A DNA stretch of 64,000 nt from Reichenbachiella sp. (GTDB lineage Bacteria; Bacteroidota; Bacteroidia; Cytophagales; Cyclobacteriaceae): assembly GCF_033344935.1 (NCBI RefSeq), contig NZ_JAWPMM010000001.1, positions 3,024,001-3,088,000 of the forward strand. The letters are read 5' to 3'. Every line of letters begins with the position of its first letter. Positions within the stretch are counted from its first letter, which is position 1. The notes below the pieces were generated by a model. It saw only the letters and a program-made list of their open reading frames with translations, had not been told where the DNA came from and made no database searches. Made by a program: the position numbers and the translations under genes. Positions 25,918 to 35,233 of the stretch are shown piece after piece.

Positions 25918-26625
25918 ATGAAATCCTATACTTACCTTCTAATAGATGTTTTCACCGTCCTTATCCCCTTTCTTTTTAGTTTCCATCCAAAACTAAGATT
26001 CGATAAAAAGTGGTCTTCTTTTTTTCCATCTATGGCATTGGTCGCAATGATATTTTTAATCTGGGACGTTTATTTTACCTCCATTGGCATATGGGGCTTT
26101 AATCCAGAGTATTTAACTGGTATTTATATCCTAAACCTTCCTTTAGAGGAGATTCTATTTTTCATTTGCATACCCTATGCATGCGTCTTTACTTATCACT
26201 GCTTCGACATACTACAAATTCAACCATTTCCTAATCAAACTGGCCGATGGATTAGCCTAGGACTCATTATTGGTCTGGGTGTTTTATTGGCTTTCAACTT
26301 TGGGAAATTTTATACTACAAGCACATTTGTCTTACTATTAGCCACACTCATCTATTTGGAATGGATTTCGAAAAAAAATCTCACCCATTTCTATTTCAGC
26401 TACCTAGTCCTGCTGATTCCATTTGCCATTACTAATGGAATCCTGACTGGCTCATTCATACCCAACGAAGTAGTTTGGTACAACGATCAGCACAATATGG
26501 GATTTAGGTTAGGTACCATTCCATTCGAAGACATATTCTATGGCATGCTCCTCATCTTATGGAATGTTCAATTAATGGAATTTTTCTATATGAGAAATCA
26601 ATCAAAAAGCTCAGCTGCTGGCTGA
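25918..26625 (+). CDS. crtYcd: Lycopene beta-cyclase of the CrtYcd membrane type
   Basis: The 235-residue polytopic membrane protein contains two lycopene-cyclase-domain repeats, as in fused CrtYc-CrtYd proteins of Bacteroidota. Each has the acidic motif: LNLPLEEILFFICIPYACVFTYH in the first half and GTIPFEDIFYGMLLIL in the second. It closes both ends of lycopene to make beta-carotene, the substrate of CrtZ, although crtZ precedes it in gene order. The last 28 nt overlap the 3' end of pafA on the other strand, so transcripts of the two genes meet head-on. Confidence 0.92.
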   Translation: MKSYTYLLIDVFTVLIPFLFSFHPKLRFDKKWSSFFPSMALVAMIFLIWDVYFTSIGIWGFNPEYLTGIYILNLPLEEILFFICIPYACVFTYHCFDILQIQPFPNQTGRWISLGLIIGLGVLLAFNFGKFYTTSTFVLLLATLIYLEWISKKNLTHFYFSYLVLLIPFAITNGILTGSFIPNEVVWYNDQHNMGFRLGTIPFEDIFYGMLLILWNVQLMEFFYMRNQSKSSAAG

Positions 26626-28232
26626 CCTGTACAACCTGAAGGAAACTTGATATTCAACAAAGTACTGATCGTGGGTGCGATGTCAGTAATTGGGTGATAA
26701 TTGACTGTACTTCCCTTTTTGATGCCCCAGCCATAAAATAACATGGGCACATGCGTATCATAAGAGTATCCCGTACCGTGATTCGTGCCTTTGTGGTACA
26801 AATTGTAATCGCTCAACCACCCTGGCAGCAAGGTGTAGGCCACATCACCACTAGCTTTGCTATTGATACCAGCTGAAAGCATACCTACATCTAGATTGGT
26901 ATCGTGGTATCTTTCAATTTCTCGAGTATCATAGGCAGAACTTACGCCTTCCATTTCTAATAATAAATCAACGATGTACTTTTTTACTTCAACCTGATCA
27001 ATATTCTGATCTCTTAATAAATCATGATTCAAAAACACCTGACGGTTGCTAATGTTTTCGATGATTCCAGTTGCCGAAAATTTCTCGTCTACTGACTTTT
27101 TAAGTAATGGTTGATTTTGCTTATTGTCAAAATAATTTACAGACTGCTTTTGCTCATTTAGGTATTTAGGCAGTTCAGCAATTGCATGGTCAGCGGTCAA
27201 AAAAACAGTCCATTCACCTTCACCTACTTGCTCATCCAAATAATTAAATAACCGATCTAAATCTCGATCTAGCCGTACATATGTGTCTTGAATCTCTTTA
27301 GAATATGGACCAAACTCATGCCCAATCTTGTCTGTAGAAGAAAAACTAATAGCCAAAAAGTCTGTGATTTCATCCTTTCCCAGTTGTTCTTTTTCAATTG
27401 CTAGTTCAGCAAAGTCAACCAAAATGGTGTTTCCATAAGGTGAATAAACTAGTGTATTATGAACTCCAAAAGTCTTTCTTATTGAATTCAATTTATATGG
27501 GAATGTGGGCTCCAAATCCATAAAAAAGGCATTCTCATAATCTCGATTGTCACGGGCTGATTCGACATAAGTGTTTATATCCATCAATGTTTCCCATTTT
27601 CCATTGGTGTATTGAGTAGATAATTTTCTGGAATTAAATTTCCCTACCCAATCTGGAAGAACATTAGTATAAAATGAGCTAGTCATGAAATTTCCAGATG
27701 CCTCGTCAAACCAATAAGCACCATCAGGATTATGTCCTGCTGGAAGGATTGAACCTCTGTCTTTCAATGAAAGACCAATTACTTTTGATCTATTTTGATA
27801 ATGAATTTTCAATTCATCTGTAATGGTACTACTCAATAAATTACGCGGAGACCTTTGCCCAATCTTACCTGAACCACCTACTCCACTTGCATCCAAATCC
27901 TCAACACAGTAAATCATTTTATTCTGTACCTTTTCATACCAGTCATTGGCTATTACACCATGTACTCTTGGTGTAGTGCCTGTATATACCGAAGCATGCC
28001 CAGGTCCAGTCTTTGTTGGGATATAATTGAAATGTGCATTTCTGAATGAGAAACCTTTCGAGGTCAGTCGCTTAAAGCCTCCATCCGTATAGTGTTCATC
28101 AAAGCGATGAAGAAACTCGTACCTCATTTGATCCACCACAATACCAACCACCAATTTGGGTTTATCAGTACTTTGAGAAGAAACAGAAAACAAAGGCAGG
28201 GTTAGCAGGATTAAAAGAATGAAGTTCCTCAT
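26598..28232 (-). CDS. pafA: PafA-type alkaline phosphatase
   Basis: The 544-residue exported enzyme has a signal peptide (MRNFILLILLTLPLFSVSSQ) and the active-site set of PafA from Elizabethkingia: nucleophile Thr75 (PTKTGPGHASVYTG), Asn96 (NDWYEK), Lys157 and Arg159 (SLKDRGS), plus metal ligands in DQMRYEF, STDKIGHEFGPYS, TADHAI and NHGTGYSYDTHVP. Spacings of these residues match PafA, which hydrolyses phosphate monoesters and, unlike PhoA, is not repressed by phosphate in its original host. It should work in the periplasm or outer membrane. Its 3' end overlaps the crt operon by 28 nt without any functional link being obvious. Confidence 0.92.
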   Translation of the reverse strand: MRNFILLILLTLPLFSVSSQSTDKPKLVVGIVVDQMRYEFLHRFDEHYTDGGFKRLTSKGFSFRNAHFNYIPTKTGPGHASVYTGTTPRVHGVIANDWYEKVQNKMIYCVEDLDASGVGGSGKIGQRSPRNLLSSTITDELKIHYQNRSKVIGLSLKDRGSILPAGHNPDGAYWFDEASGNFMTSSFYTNVLPDWVGKFNSRKLSTQYTNGKWETLMDINTYVESARDNRDYENAFFMDLEPTFPYKLNSIRKTFGVHNTLVYSPYGNTILVDFAELAIEKEQLGKDEITDFLAISFSSTDKIGHEFGPYSKEIQDTYVRLDRDLDRLFNYLDEQVGEGEWTVFLTADHAIAELPKYLNEQKQSVNYFDNKQNQPLLKKSVDEKFSATGIIENISNRQVFLNHDLLRDQNIDQVEVKKYIVDLLLEMEGVSSAYDTREIERYHDTNLDVGMLSAGINSKASGDVAYTLLPGWLSDYNLYHKGTNHGTGYSYDTHVPMLFYGWGIKKGSTVNYHPITDIAPTISTLLNIKFPSGCTGQPAAELFD

Positions 28233-28322
28233 TATGTAAGTTTAAATGCGCTTAATTTTTGCTGACTCGAAATTAATTCAACAATGACAAATCGTATTAT
28301 CTCATTATTAAGAAATTAAAAT

Positions 28323-28330
28323 TAATTTTG
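28323..28330 (+). promoter_or_regulatory. Candidate -7 element for the CCA-transferase gene
   Basis: TAATTTTG fits TAnnTTTG exactly. Initiation near 28337 would give a leader of about 10 nt before the TTG start at 28348. No -33 match is seen at the right distance. Confidence 0.4.
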
Positions 28331-28347
28331 AAGCAAAGCTTTACTCA

Positions 28348-29757
28348 TTGAATTTAAAATCACACCTCTTACCCGAAGAAGTCTTCTCCGCTGTAGCCAA
28401 GTGCGCCACTAAAATCAACCTTGATGCCTACGTAATTGGTGGGTTCGTACGTGACATCATTCTCAATAGACCATCCAAAGATATAGATTTTGTTTCTGTA
28501 GGCAGTGGAATTAGTCTAGCTAAAAAAGTAGCTCAGGAATTGAACTGCAAAAATCTTTCCGTCTTCAAAAATTTTGGCACGGCCATGGTGAAGTATAAAG
28601 CCCATGAGCTTGAATTTGTAGGGGCCAGAAAGGAATCTTATCAAAGAGATTCAAGGAAACCAATTGTAGAAGATGGCACACTCGAAGATGACCAAAACCG
28701 ACGAGATTTTACCATCAATGCATTAGCCATCAAACTCAGTGATGATGGGTATGGTGAATTAGTTGATCCATTTGACGGAGTGAATGATTTGAAAAAGAAA
28801 ATTATCCGTACGCCACTCGATCCTTCTATTACTTTTTCTGATGACCCTTTGAGAATGATGCGTGCAATACGTTTCGCTAGCCAACTCAATTTTGATATTG
28901 AAGCCAATACCTTTGATTCGATCATCAATCAAGCGGATCGGATTAAAATAGTCTCAAAAGAGCGAATCATAGATGAGCTCAATAAAATCATCTTATCTCC
29001 TACTCCGAGTTATGGATTCAAATTATTATTTCAAAGTGGGCTACTTCACTACATTTTTCCAGAAATGATAGCCCTACATGGAGTGGAAACAAGAGAGGGC
29101 AAATCTCATAAAGACAACTTCTATCATACGTTGCAAGTCTTGGACAATATCTCAGAAAATACCAATTATTTGTATTTACGTTGGGCTGCCATATTGCACG
29201 ACATAGCCAAACCACCAACCAAAAGATTTCACAAAAAGGCTGGCTGGACATTTCATGGTCACGAGGACAAAGGCGCACGCATGGTGCCTACCATTTTCAA
29301 GCGCATGAAGTTACCAATGAACGACAAAATGAAGTATGTCCAAAAGTTGGTTAAGCTCCATTTGAGGCCCATAGCACTCGTAAGAGACGAAATTACCGAT
29401 TCCGCGATTAGACGACTATTGTTTGAAGCAGGAGATGACGTTGATGATCTTATGACGCTGTGCAACGCAGATATCACAACCAAAAATCCGAATAAAGTAA
29501 AACGATATCTGACCAATTTTAAAAAGGTGAAACAAAAACTCGTGGAGCTTGAAGAAAGAGATAAGCTTCGCAACTTCCAACCACCAATCTCAGGAGAAGA
29601 GATCATGAAGCGTTATAATTTACAGCCTTCAAGAATCGTTGGAGAAATAAAAAATGAAATCAGGGAGGCTATACTCGAAGGAAAAATAGACAACAACAAA
29701 GAACAAGCAGAAAGCCTAATGCAAGAAATCGCAAAAGCCAGAGGATTGGAAAATTGA
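28348..29757 (+). CDS. cca: CCA tRNA nucleotidyltransferase with HD domain
   Basis: The 469-residue protein has the class II nucleotidyltransferase head: [11 protein letters not shown] (31-41), KDIDFV with the catalytic Asp45 and Asp47, and [12 protein letters not shown]. The RNA-binding region and a C-terminal HD domain follow ([20 protein letters not shown]). It adds or repairs the 3' CCA end of tRNAs; the HD domain may remove phosphates from damaged ends. The start is TTG at 28348, as no ATG or GTG precedes the conserved fold in frame. The gene is followed 38 nt later by a TPR protein on the same strand. Confidence 0.93.
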   Translation: MNLKSHLLPEEVFSAVAKCATKINLDAYVIGGFVRDIILNRPSKDIDFVSVGSGISLAKKVAQELNCKNLSVFKNFGTAMVKYKAHELEFVGARKESYQRDSRKPIVEDGTLEDDQNRRDFTINALAIKLSDDGYGELVDPFDGVNDLKKKIIRTPLDPSITFSDDPLRMMRAIRFASQLNFDIEANTFDSIINQADRIKIVSKERIIDELNKIILSPTPSYGFKLLFQSGLLHYIFPEMIALHGVETREGKSHKDNFYHTLQVLDNISENTNYLYLRWAAILHDIAKPPTKRFHKKAGWTFHGHEDKGARMVPTIFKRMKLPMNDKMKYVQKLVKLHLRPIALVRDEITDSAIRRLLFEAGDDVDDLMTLCNADITTKNPNKVKRYLTNFKKVKQKLVELEERDKLRNFQPPISGEEIMKRYNLQPSRIVGEIKNEIREAILEGKIDNNKEQAESLMQEIAKARGLEN

Positions 29758-29795
29758 CCTTAAGCCAGTAGCTTGCACACTCTCAAAAAAGAATT

Positions 29796-30500
29796 ATGAA
29801 GAAAATACTATTTATTTTGGTTGTATGGGGAGGAATTCTTCAAAGCAACAACACTACCGCCCAATCTGTTGATTCACTCAATTTTATCGATGTCGATGTT
29901 CAGAAAAACGCTGCCATTTACCAATTGGCTATGCAGTTTAATGATCCATCAGTAGCAAGAATGGCGCTTTACAATTTGCTCTTTTTTAGCAATAATCAAT
30001 CTGCAGTGCTGGATTCCTTGGCTTATATGTATTATGAAATGAACCAGATGCCATCTGTAGCATTAGTAACTAGAGAAAATCTAAAAATCAACCCTGATAA
30101 TCAGGTAGCTCTTGAGCTAGGGGCGATTGCGTTCAATCAACTCGGTGCCAAGGATCAAGCATTAGAGAATTATGAAAAGCTCTTTCTGAAAAATAATGAT
30201 AGCCGCACCCTCTATCAAATTGCATTCATGCAATACGAATTAAAGAGGTATACAGAGTCTAGCACTTCAGTAGATATCCTTCTAAAAAGAACTGATATTG
30301 ATGAATTAAAAATGCGATTTTCCAAACTAGATAAATCACAGCAGGAAGTATCTATGCGAGCGGCGGTTCTCAATTTGCAAGGCTTGATTGCTCAAGGAAA
30401 AAATGACATACCAAAGGCAAAAGAACTCTTCCTTGAAGCATTGAAAGTAGCACCAGGATTTGAACTGGCTCAAGTCAATTTGAGCAAAGCTGGAAAGTAA
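29796..30500 (+). CDS. Secreted TPR-repeat protein
   Basis: The 234-residue product has a signal peptide (MKKILFILVVWGGILQSNNTTAQ). It then has three or four TPR units (VALELGAIAFNQLGAKDQALENYEKLFLK, TLYQIAFMQYELKRYTESSTSVDILLK, LNLQGLIAQGKNDIPKAKELFLEALKVAP). Such periplasmic TPR proteins act as scaffolds; no specific partner is evident. A terminator follows 21 nt after the stop, so it ends the cca transcript. Confidence 0.85.
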   Translation: MKKILFILVVWGGILQSNNTTAQSVDSLNFIDVDVQKNAAIYQLAMQFNDPSVARMALYNLLFFSNNQSAVLDSLAYMYYEMNQMPSVALVTRENLKINPDNQVALELGAIAFNQLGAKDQALENYEKLFLKNNDSRTLYQIAFMQYELKRYTESSTSVDILLKRTDIDELKMRFSKLDKSQQEVSMRAAVLNLQGLIAQGKNDIPKAKELFLEALKVAPGFELAQVNLSKAGK

Positions 30501-30520
30501 CTCAGGACTAAAAAATGTAA

Positions 30521-30553
30521 GAGTCAATCCAATGATGGATTGGCTCTTTTTGT
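30521..30553 (+). terminator. Rho-independent terminator after the TPR gene
   Basis: GAGTCAATCCA (30521-30531) pairs with TGGATTGGCTC (30536-30546) over 11 bp with one G-T wobble and a 4-nt loop, followed by TTTTTGTTT. Confidence 0.88.
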
Positions 30554-30591
30554 TTAAAACCGAATCTTTAAAAAAGTGGTGATCATAAACG

Positions 30592-30605
30592 TACACCCTG
30601 GTGTA
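30592..30605. promoter_or_regulatory. Palindrome TACACC-CT-GGTGTA, possible operator
   Basis: A perfect 6+6 palindrome lies 124 nt upstream of the permease start at 30729 and downstream of the previous terminator, so it belongs to the permease's own control region. A regulator dimer could bind here; none is encoded next to it. Confidence 0.35.
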
Positions 30606-30681
30606 GCAATAATGGACGTTTTGTTTTTCAAACAAAAAACCATTCACTGTAACTCATTGGCGATCTGAAGCTTACACTTTC

Positions 30682-30697
30682 TGGCATTCTAATTGGC
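30682..30697 (+). promoter_or_regulatory. Imperfect sigma-54-like promoter for the permease gene
   Basis: TGGCATTCTAATTGG resembles the -24/-12 consensus TGGCACnnnnnTTGC. The GG of the -24 element is right, but the near-invariant C of the -12 GC is a G at the exact spacing. Initiation would fall about 20 nt before the ATG at 30729. This is a weak call. Confidence 0.25.
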
Positions 30698-30728
30698 AGT
30701 CCCCTGAACGTATTACAAAACTCAACCA

Positions 30729-33113
30729 ATGTTAAAGAACTATTTAAAAACCGCACTCAGGTACTTAGGGAGACAAAAAGGATATACAGCTCTAAATATT
30801 ATTGGACTTACTATTGGAATTTCTTCCAGCCTTATTATCATTCTATATCTGCACAACGAGCTTAGTTTTGATCAATATCACGAAAAAGCAGATCGAATCT
30901 ATCGGGTCAGCTCAGACATAAAAGAAACTGATGATGCTTTCCGCTGGGCTGTAACACAAAATCCGTTGGGTCAAAAATTGGTTTCCGAATTTGCGGAGGT
31001 AGAGCAATATGTGAGGTTTGCCGATAATGGAAGGACAGAACTAACCATAGGCGACATTAGCTATTTCGAAGAAAAGGTATACAATGTAGATTCTACGCTA
31101 TTCGATGTTTTTACTTTCAATTTTATTCTAGGAGATCCCCAAACAGCTTTGGGCGCACCCAAATCCATTGTTTTGAACAAAACGGTAGCGGATAAAATAT
31201 TTAAAGGAGAAAACCCTATTGGTCAATCTTTGAGAGTTGATGGTGGAGATTTGTTTCAAGTCACGGGTGTGTACAAAGACATGCCAAAAAATTCTCACCT
31301 AATTGCTGATGTTTTAATCTCAGTGGATAACCGCCCTAACATGGCCAATAATAATTGGGGTGGATTCAACATTTTCACCTACATCCTACTGAGCCCTACT
31401 GCAGATGCAGAAGCTTTTGAGATAAAACTTGATGAAGTAATTCAGGAGCACGTGGCTCCTATTTTTGCTCAGTTCAACATCACCATAGTTTATGAATTGA
31501 TTAACATCAAAGACATACACCTCTACTCAGATTTTCAAGGCGAACCAGAACCTCTCGGAGACATTACTTATATCTATATATTCTCTGCAGTCTGTGTATT
31601 TATGGTTTTTATAGCTTGCATTAACTATATGAATTTGGCTACGGCTAGATCAGTAAAGCGAGCCACAGAAGTAGGCATTCGAAAGGTGATGGGTGCAGGT
31701 CGTCAGTTGCTCATTGGACAGTTTCTCACCGAATCAGTTCTGATTACCATTTGTTCATTTGCCTTAAGCCTTATATTGGTAATCATTAGTATTCCTATCA
31801 TCAACAATGCTCTAGGAATCAATCTTCAATTATCCATGCTGGCGCAGCCTACATTGATCGGTGTCATGCTACTCATTCTATTGATTGCTGGCATATTTGG
31901 CGGGAGCTATCCTGCCTTTTATTTATCAGCATTTCTTCCAGCTGAAGTACTCAAGGGAGGAAAAAGCAAGCGCTCTGGCAATGCCTTCCTTAGAAAAACA
32001 CTAGTTGTCATTCAATTTTCGATTTCCATCTTCATGCTTATTGGTACTGGAATCATTTATGATCAAATGCAGTTTGTGAGCAATAAGAATCTTGGATTTG
32101 ATAAAGATCAGGTGGTGACATTCACATTTACTAATGGTGAACAACGAGCCAAGTGGGACGTACTCAAAAATAAAATAATGCAAGATCCCAATATCAAAAG
32201 TGCTGCAACTTCTAATTCGAGGCCGGGTCAAGGGTTTAGTAAAAATTTGATGAGAGTAGAAATGGAAGAAGGCGGATTTGAGGAAAAAGGAGTAAACATG
32301 TATGGAGTAGATTATGACTACTTCCCTACCCTTAATATTGATTTTACTGAAGGAAGAAATTTCTCTAGAGAATTTCCTTCGGACACAGCCACCGCAGTGA
32401 TCATTAATGAAGCAATGGCCACCAGATTCAAATGGTCAAATCCCATTGGCAAACGCTTTCAGATGATGGGTGGCCCAGATACCACTACTTATTTCAAAGT
32501 GCTTGGTGTTGTGAAAGACTTCCATCAACAGTCTTTGTACAATCCAATAGAACCTATCATGTTCTTCCCAAGACTAAACAACAATAATGCGTTGGTGAAA
32601 ATTGAGAGAAATCCAAAGGAAGCAGTTTCTTCCATTAAACAAAGCTGGGCTGAGGTATTTCCAAATCTACCGCTTGACTATACCTATTTGGACAAAGACT
32701 TTCAGGAGCAATATGAAACCGATCAGCTTAGAGGCAGTTTATTCCTTGGTTTTTCATTAATGACGATTGTTATTTCTTGTATGGGTCTATTAGGATTGGC
32801 ATCTTTCACTGCCGAACAAAGAACTAAAGAAATAAGCATACGCAAGGTGTTAGGTGCTAATGTTGGTGGGTTGATTCAGCTACTGATCAAAGACTTTTTG
32901 ATCTTAGTATACATTGGGGCCATACCGGCCTTTGCTGTGGCTTGGTACTTTGGGCAAAACTGGTTGCAAAATTTTGAATATAGCGTAGAAATCAATTATC
33001 TAATTTTTGTCGGGGTGTTACTTGTGACTATGGCAATAACAATTCTGTCTACTGGATACTTTGCTCTACGAGCAGCTACATCAAACCCAGCCGATAGCTT
33101 AAAATATGAATAG
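30729..33113 (+). CDS. MacB/FtsX-type ABC transporter permease (orphan)
   Basis: The 794-residue protein has the duplicated Bacteroidota FtsX/MacB layout. An N-terminal helix (ALNIIGLTIGISSSLIIILYL) precedes a large periplasmic MacB_PCD domain (about 45-280), a three-helix FtsX domain with the VGIRKVMGAGRQLLIGQFLTESV signature, a second periplasmic domain, and a second FtsX domain with EISIRKVLGANVGGLIQLLIKDF. It ends in ATSNPADSLKYE. These permeases work with a separate ATPase in mechanotransmission or efflux, but no ATPase gene is adjacent. The gene is flanked by its own control region and an inverted repeat, so it is probably monocistronic. Confidence 0.9.
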   Translation: MLKNYLKTALRYLGRQKGYTALNIIGLTIGISSSLIIILYLHNELSFDQYHEKADRIYRVSSDIKETDDAFRWAVTQNPLGQKLVSEFAEVEQYVRFADNGRTELTIGDISYFEEKVYNVDSTLFDVFTFNFILGDPQTALGAPKSIVLNKTVADKIFKGENPIGQSLRVDGGDLFQVTGVYKDMPKNSHLIADVLISVDNRPNMANNNWGGFNIFTYILLSPTADAEAFEIKLDEVIQEHVAPIFAQFNITIVYELINIKDIHLYSDFQGEPEPLGDITYIYIFSAVCVFMVFIACINYMNLATARSVKRATEVGIRKVMGAGRQLLIGQFLTESVLITICSFALSLILVIISIPIINNALGINLQLSMLAQPTLIGVMLLILLIAGIFGGSYPAFYLSAFLPAEVLKGGKSKRSGNAFLRKTLVVIQFSISIFMLIGTGIIYDQMQFVSNKNLGFDKDQVVTFTFTNGEQRAKWDVLKNKIMQDPNIKSAATSNSRPGQGFSKNLMRVEMEEGGFEEKGVNMYGVDYDYFPTLNIDFTEGRNFSREFPSDTATAVIINEAMATRFKWSNPIGKRFQMMGGPDTTTYFKVLGVVKDFHQQSLYNPIEPIMFFPRLNNNNALVKIERNPKEAVSSIKQSWAEVFPNLPLDYTYLDKDFQEQYETDQLRGSLFLGFSLMTIVISCMGLLGLASFTAEQRTKEISIRKVLGANVGGLIQLLIKDFLILVYIGAIPAFAVAWYFGQNWLQNFEYSVEINYLIFVGVLLVTMAITILSTGYFALRAATSNPADSLKYE

Positions 33114-33118
33114 AATTC

Positions 33119-33157
33119 TCAATCATCGGATTGCTCAAAGAGCAATCCGATGATTGA
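33119..33157. terminator. Perfect 18-bp inverted repeat between convergent genes, likely bidirectional terminator
   Basis: TCAATCATCGGATTGCTC (33119-33136) and its exact complement (33140-33157) are separated by AAA. There is no proper U run on either side. It starts 6 nt after the permease stop codon and ends 5 nt before the stop of the gene on the other strand, so it fits a shared stop or an RNA end-protecting stem. Confidence 0.7.
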
Positions 33158-33161
33158 CTTT

Positions 33162-34388
33162 CTAAAAATACCAGCCCAATTCAAACTTTAGGAAATCATC
33201 TTCTCTGAACAAATAAATAAACTCCTCATCACTCACATTCTGAAACAATCTCATCTCGACACTGGCTTTGAATGCATCACCAAATCGACGATTACCTTCT
33301 AAACTAATAAGACGAGTACTTCGATTGACATCCAGTATAGTTCCAAATAAGAATTCTGTGCTTTGCACATCGTTGAAAGCCAATCTACCACCCAAGAACA
33401 CATCACTCTGCAAACTGCCCAAAGCGATATCTCCACGATCGTCATATAAATATTCTCCCAAGAGCCCTAAATCAACACCGCTCCCTCCTATATTCCCAAA
33501 TGTGTATTCTATTCCTACGTCCAAAGCTTTCATATCCTGAATGTCACTTTTCCTAATGATGGATTCGAATTTCCAAAGTATGGGCCCTGTGGTCGCTTGA
33601 AGGTCTAAACCTGTTTGATGAATCACAGGATAAATCCCTAAAAGCGTTCCATCGTTTTGGATGCTTACAATCGGTTCTCTGCCCGTACCGTAAAAATGGG
33701 AGACACCAATATCGACTGGACCAAAATAATGTGACCAGCGAATGGCACCCTCTGGTCTTGACCTCCCCATATCACTTTCGAAAGTCAGCTCATTAGTTTG
33801 TATAGGATCTGGTGTTCTTAATCTGCCGTCTACACCAGGGAAGCTTCTTTTTCGAAACAGCGACATAGCAAAAAGATCAAAGGTTCCAAAGTTGGTGATA
33901 TAGGAATAATGAGCCATGAGTTGCCCCAACTTTTGTTCACCATCAAAGGTCTCCAAATTGTCCGTCTGATTGATAATATCCACCAAATGTGCTGCTTCTG
34001 TCACCCCCCAATAAATTTTCTTAAGTCCGAAACTGAATTCCCAATTGTTATTCACAGTTTGAAAATACAGCTCCCGAATGTCTAAATGATTTCGTTCGGA
34101 GTCCGTAAAATCCACTCGACCAAAACCTGTAAAATTCAAGATATACTTACCGCCTTGCCACTCTATATAGTATTCCGGCTGAATGCTCATGGCAGGAAAG
34201 TGGTCCTTTTGCCCAGGATATAATCCTTCATTCAAAAAGTACCTGTACTCAAAACTTACATTGCCCGAAAACTCTGTGTAGACATCTTCTGATTGGGCTT
34301 TCGCTACCAAAGACAGAAAAAGGAATACAGCGAGCAAAGTCGCTCGCTGTATAGTAAAAAACCAATCTAAACTACTCGTATTTTTCAT
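33162..34388 (-). CDS. Outer-membrane beta-barrel protein of the RND export cluster
   Basis: The 408-residue protein has an N-terminal signal region (helix ATLLAVFLFLSLVAKAQ). A series of amphipathic strands with many aromatic residues follows, ending in FLKFELGWYF, typical of an outer-membrane barrel. The family is not certain; in proteobacteria a DUF1302-like barrel often accompanies an MMPL-type RND protein and a LolA-like lipoprotein-sorting protein, and the same trio occurs here in order. It follows the LolA-like gene by 2 nt. A role as the outer-membrane station for a lipid or hydrophobic cargo is inferred from this context. Confidence 0.78.
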   Translation of the reverse strand: MKNTSSLDWFFTIQRATLLAVFLFLSLVAKAQSEDVYTEFSGNVSFEYRYFLNEGLYPGQKDHFPAMSIQPEYYIEWQGGKYILNFTGFGRVDFTDSERNHLDIRELYFQTVNNNWEFSFGLKKIYWGVTEAAHLVDIINQTDNLETFDGEQKLGQLMAHYSYITNFGTFDLFAMSLFRKRSFPGVDGRLRTPDPIQTNELTFESDMGRSRPEGAIRWSHYFGPVDIGVSHFYGTGREPIVSIQNDGTLLGIYPVIHQTGLDLQATTGPILWKFESIIRKSDIQDMKALDVGIEYTFGNIGGSGVDLGLLGEYLYDDRGDIALGSLQSDVFLGGRLAFNDVQSTEFLFGTILDVNRSTRLISLEGNRRFGDAFKASVEMRLFQNVSDEEFIYLFREDDFLKFELGWYF

Positions 34389-34390
34389 GG

Positions 34391-35176
34391 CTATCTACCA
34401 GCTCTTATTAGGCTATTTTGAGAAAAATCGGCTTCGGCCAGTGCTACATTAAACTGATAGTCTTCGAACTTTAATGTCGTTTCTTTACCGGTTTGATGGT
34501 TAACCATTAAGAACTCCCCTGCTCTCCAATGTTTGCCCAAATACACTTTGTAATCTGAGTATGTAAGCGTTTTCAGCAACTCATCCTTTCGGTCGTAAAA
34601 CTCAACTTTTTCTTGTCTGTAGTTCTCTTTATTTATCCATACCAACTGGCGTGTATAGCCAGATTTTGGATCTACGGGATCTCTTTCGATTACATAAGCT
34701 GCTTCACCATTGATGTTGTCTTCCTTAATGTATTTGTAGGTATATTTTTCCACTTCCTGTGAAGACAAATCTTCGTAAGCAAACTCACTACCCATAAAGG
34801 GCCCTGATTTGTTATCAGAAGAAATCCTTTTTACTCTTTTTATAGATGGCAAATACAACCATTGGTCGTCCGACCCTTCCTTGTGTGTATAAGTCAAAGT
34901 AGCGGTACCTTTCACATCACGAGGGCTATTAAACACGATCAAAGACTTATCTCCGTCTTCGATTAATTCAAGCGTCTGGTTAGATAGAAACCTTGTACTT
35001 TCCTGCCCATGCTTATTCTTGAGCGTCATCGTCAGATTAACTTCCGAACTCCCAAAACCTTCATCGTACTTTGAAGCATCTTGAGCTATTTTTAGTCCCT
35101 TTTGTTCTGGAGTTTGTGCCCAGGCCATAGATCCTCCGATCAAAAGCAAGGCTATTGTTTTTATTGTCTTTTTCAT
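34391..35176 (-). CDS. LolA-like outer-membrane lipoprotein-sorting family protein
   Basis: The 261-residue secreted protein (signal MKKTIKTIALLLIGGSMAWAQ) has the sequence pattern of the PF17131 group: LTMTLKNKHGQESTRFLSNQT, FNSPRDVKGTATLTYTHKEGSDDQWLYLPSIKRVKRISSDNKSGPFMGSEFAYEDL and YDRKDELLKTLTYSDY. These are LolA-fold proteins that carry hydrophobic cargo in the periplasm. It lies between the RND exporter (57 nt upstream) and the barrel gene (2 nt downstream), so it may be the periplasmic shuttle of that system. Confidence 0.88.
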   Translation of the reverse strand: MKKTIKTIALLLIGGSMAWAQTPEQKGLKIAQDASKYDEGFGSSEVNLTMTLKNKHGQESTRFLSNQTLELIEDGDKSLIVFNSPRDVKGTATLTYTHKEGSDDQWLYLPSIKRVKRISSDNKSGPFMGSEFAYEDLSSQEVEKYTYKYIKEDNINGEAAYVIERDPVDPKSGYTRQLVWINKENYRQEKVEFYDRKDELLKTLTYSDYKVYLGKHWRAGEFLMVNHQTGKETTLKFEDYQFNVALAEADFSQNSLIRAGR

Positions 35177-35233
35177 AGTTATGTGATTAGTTGGGTCGGA
35201 CCGAAGCCCGACCCATTATTAAAACTGATATAA

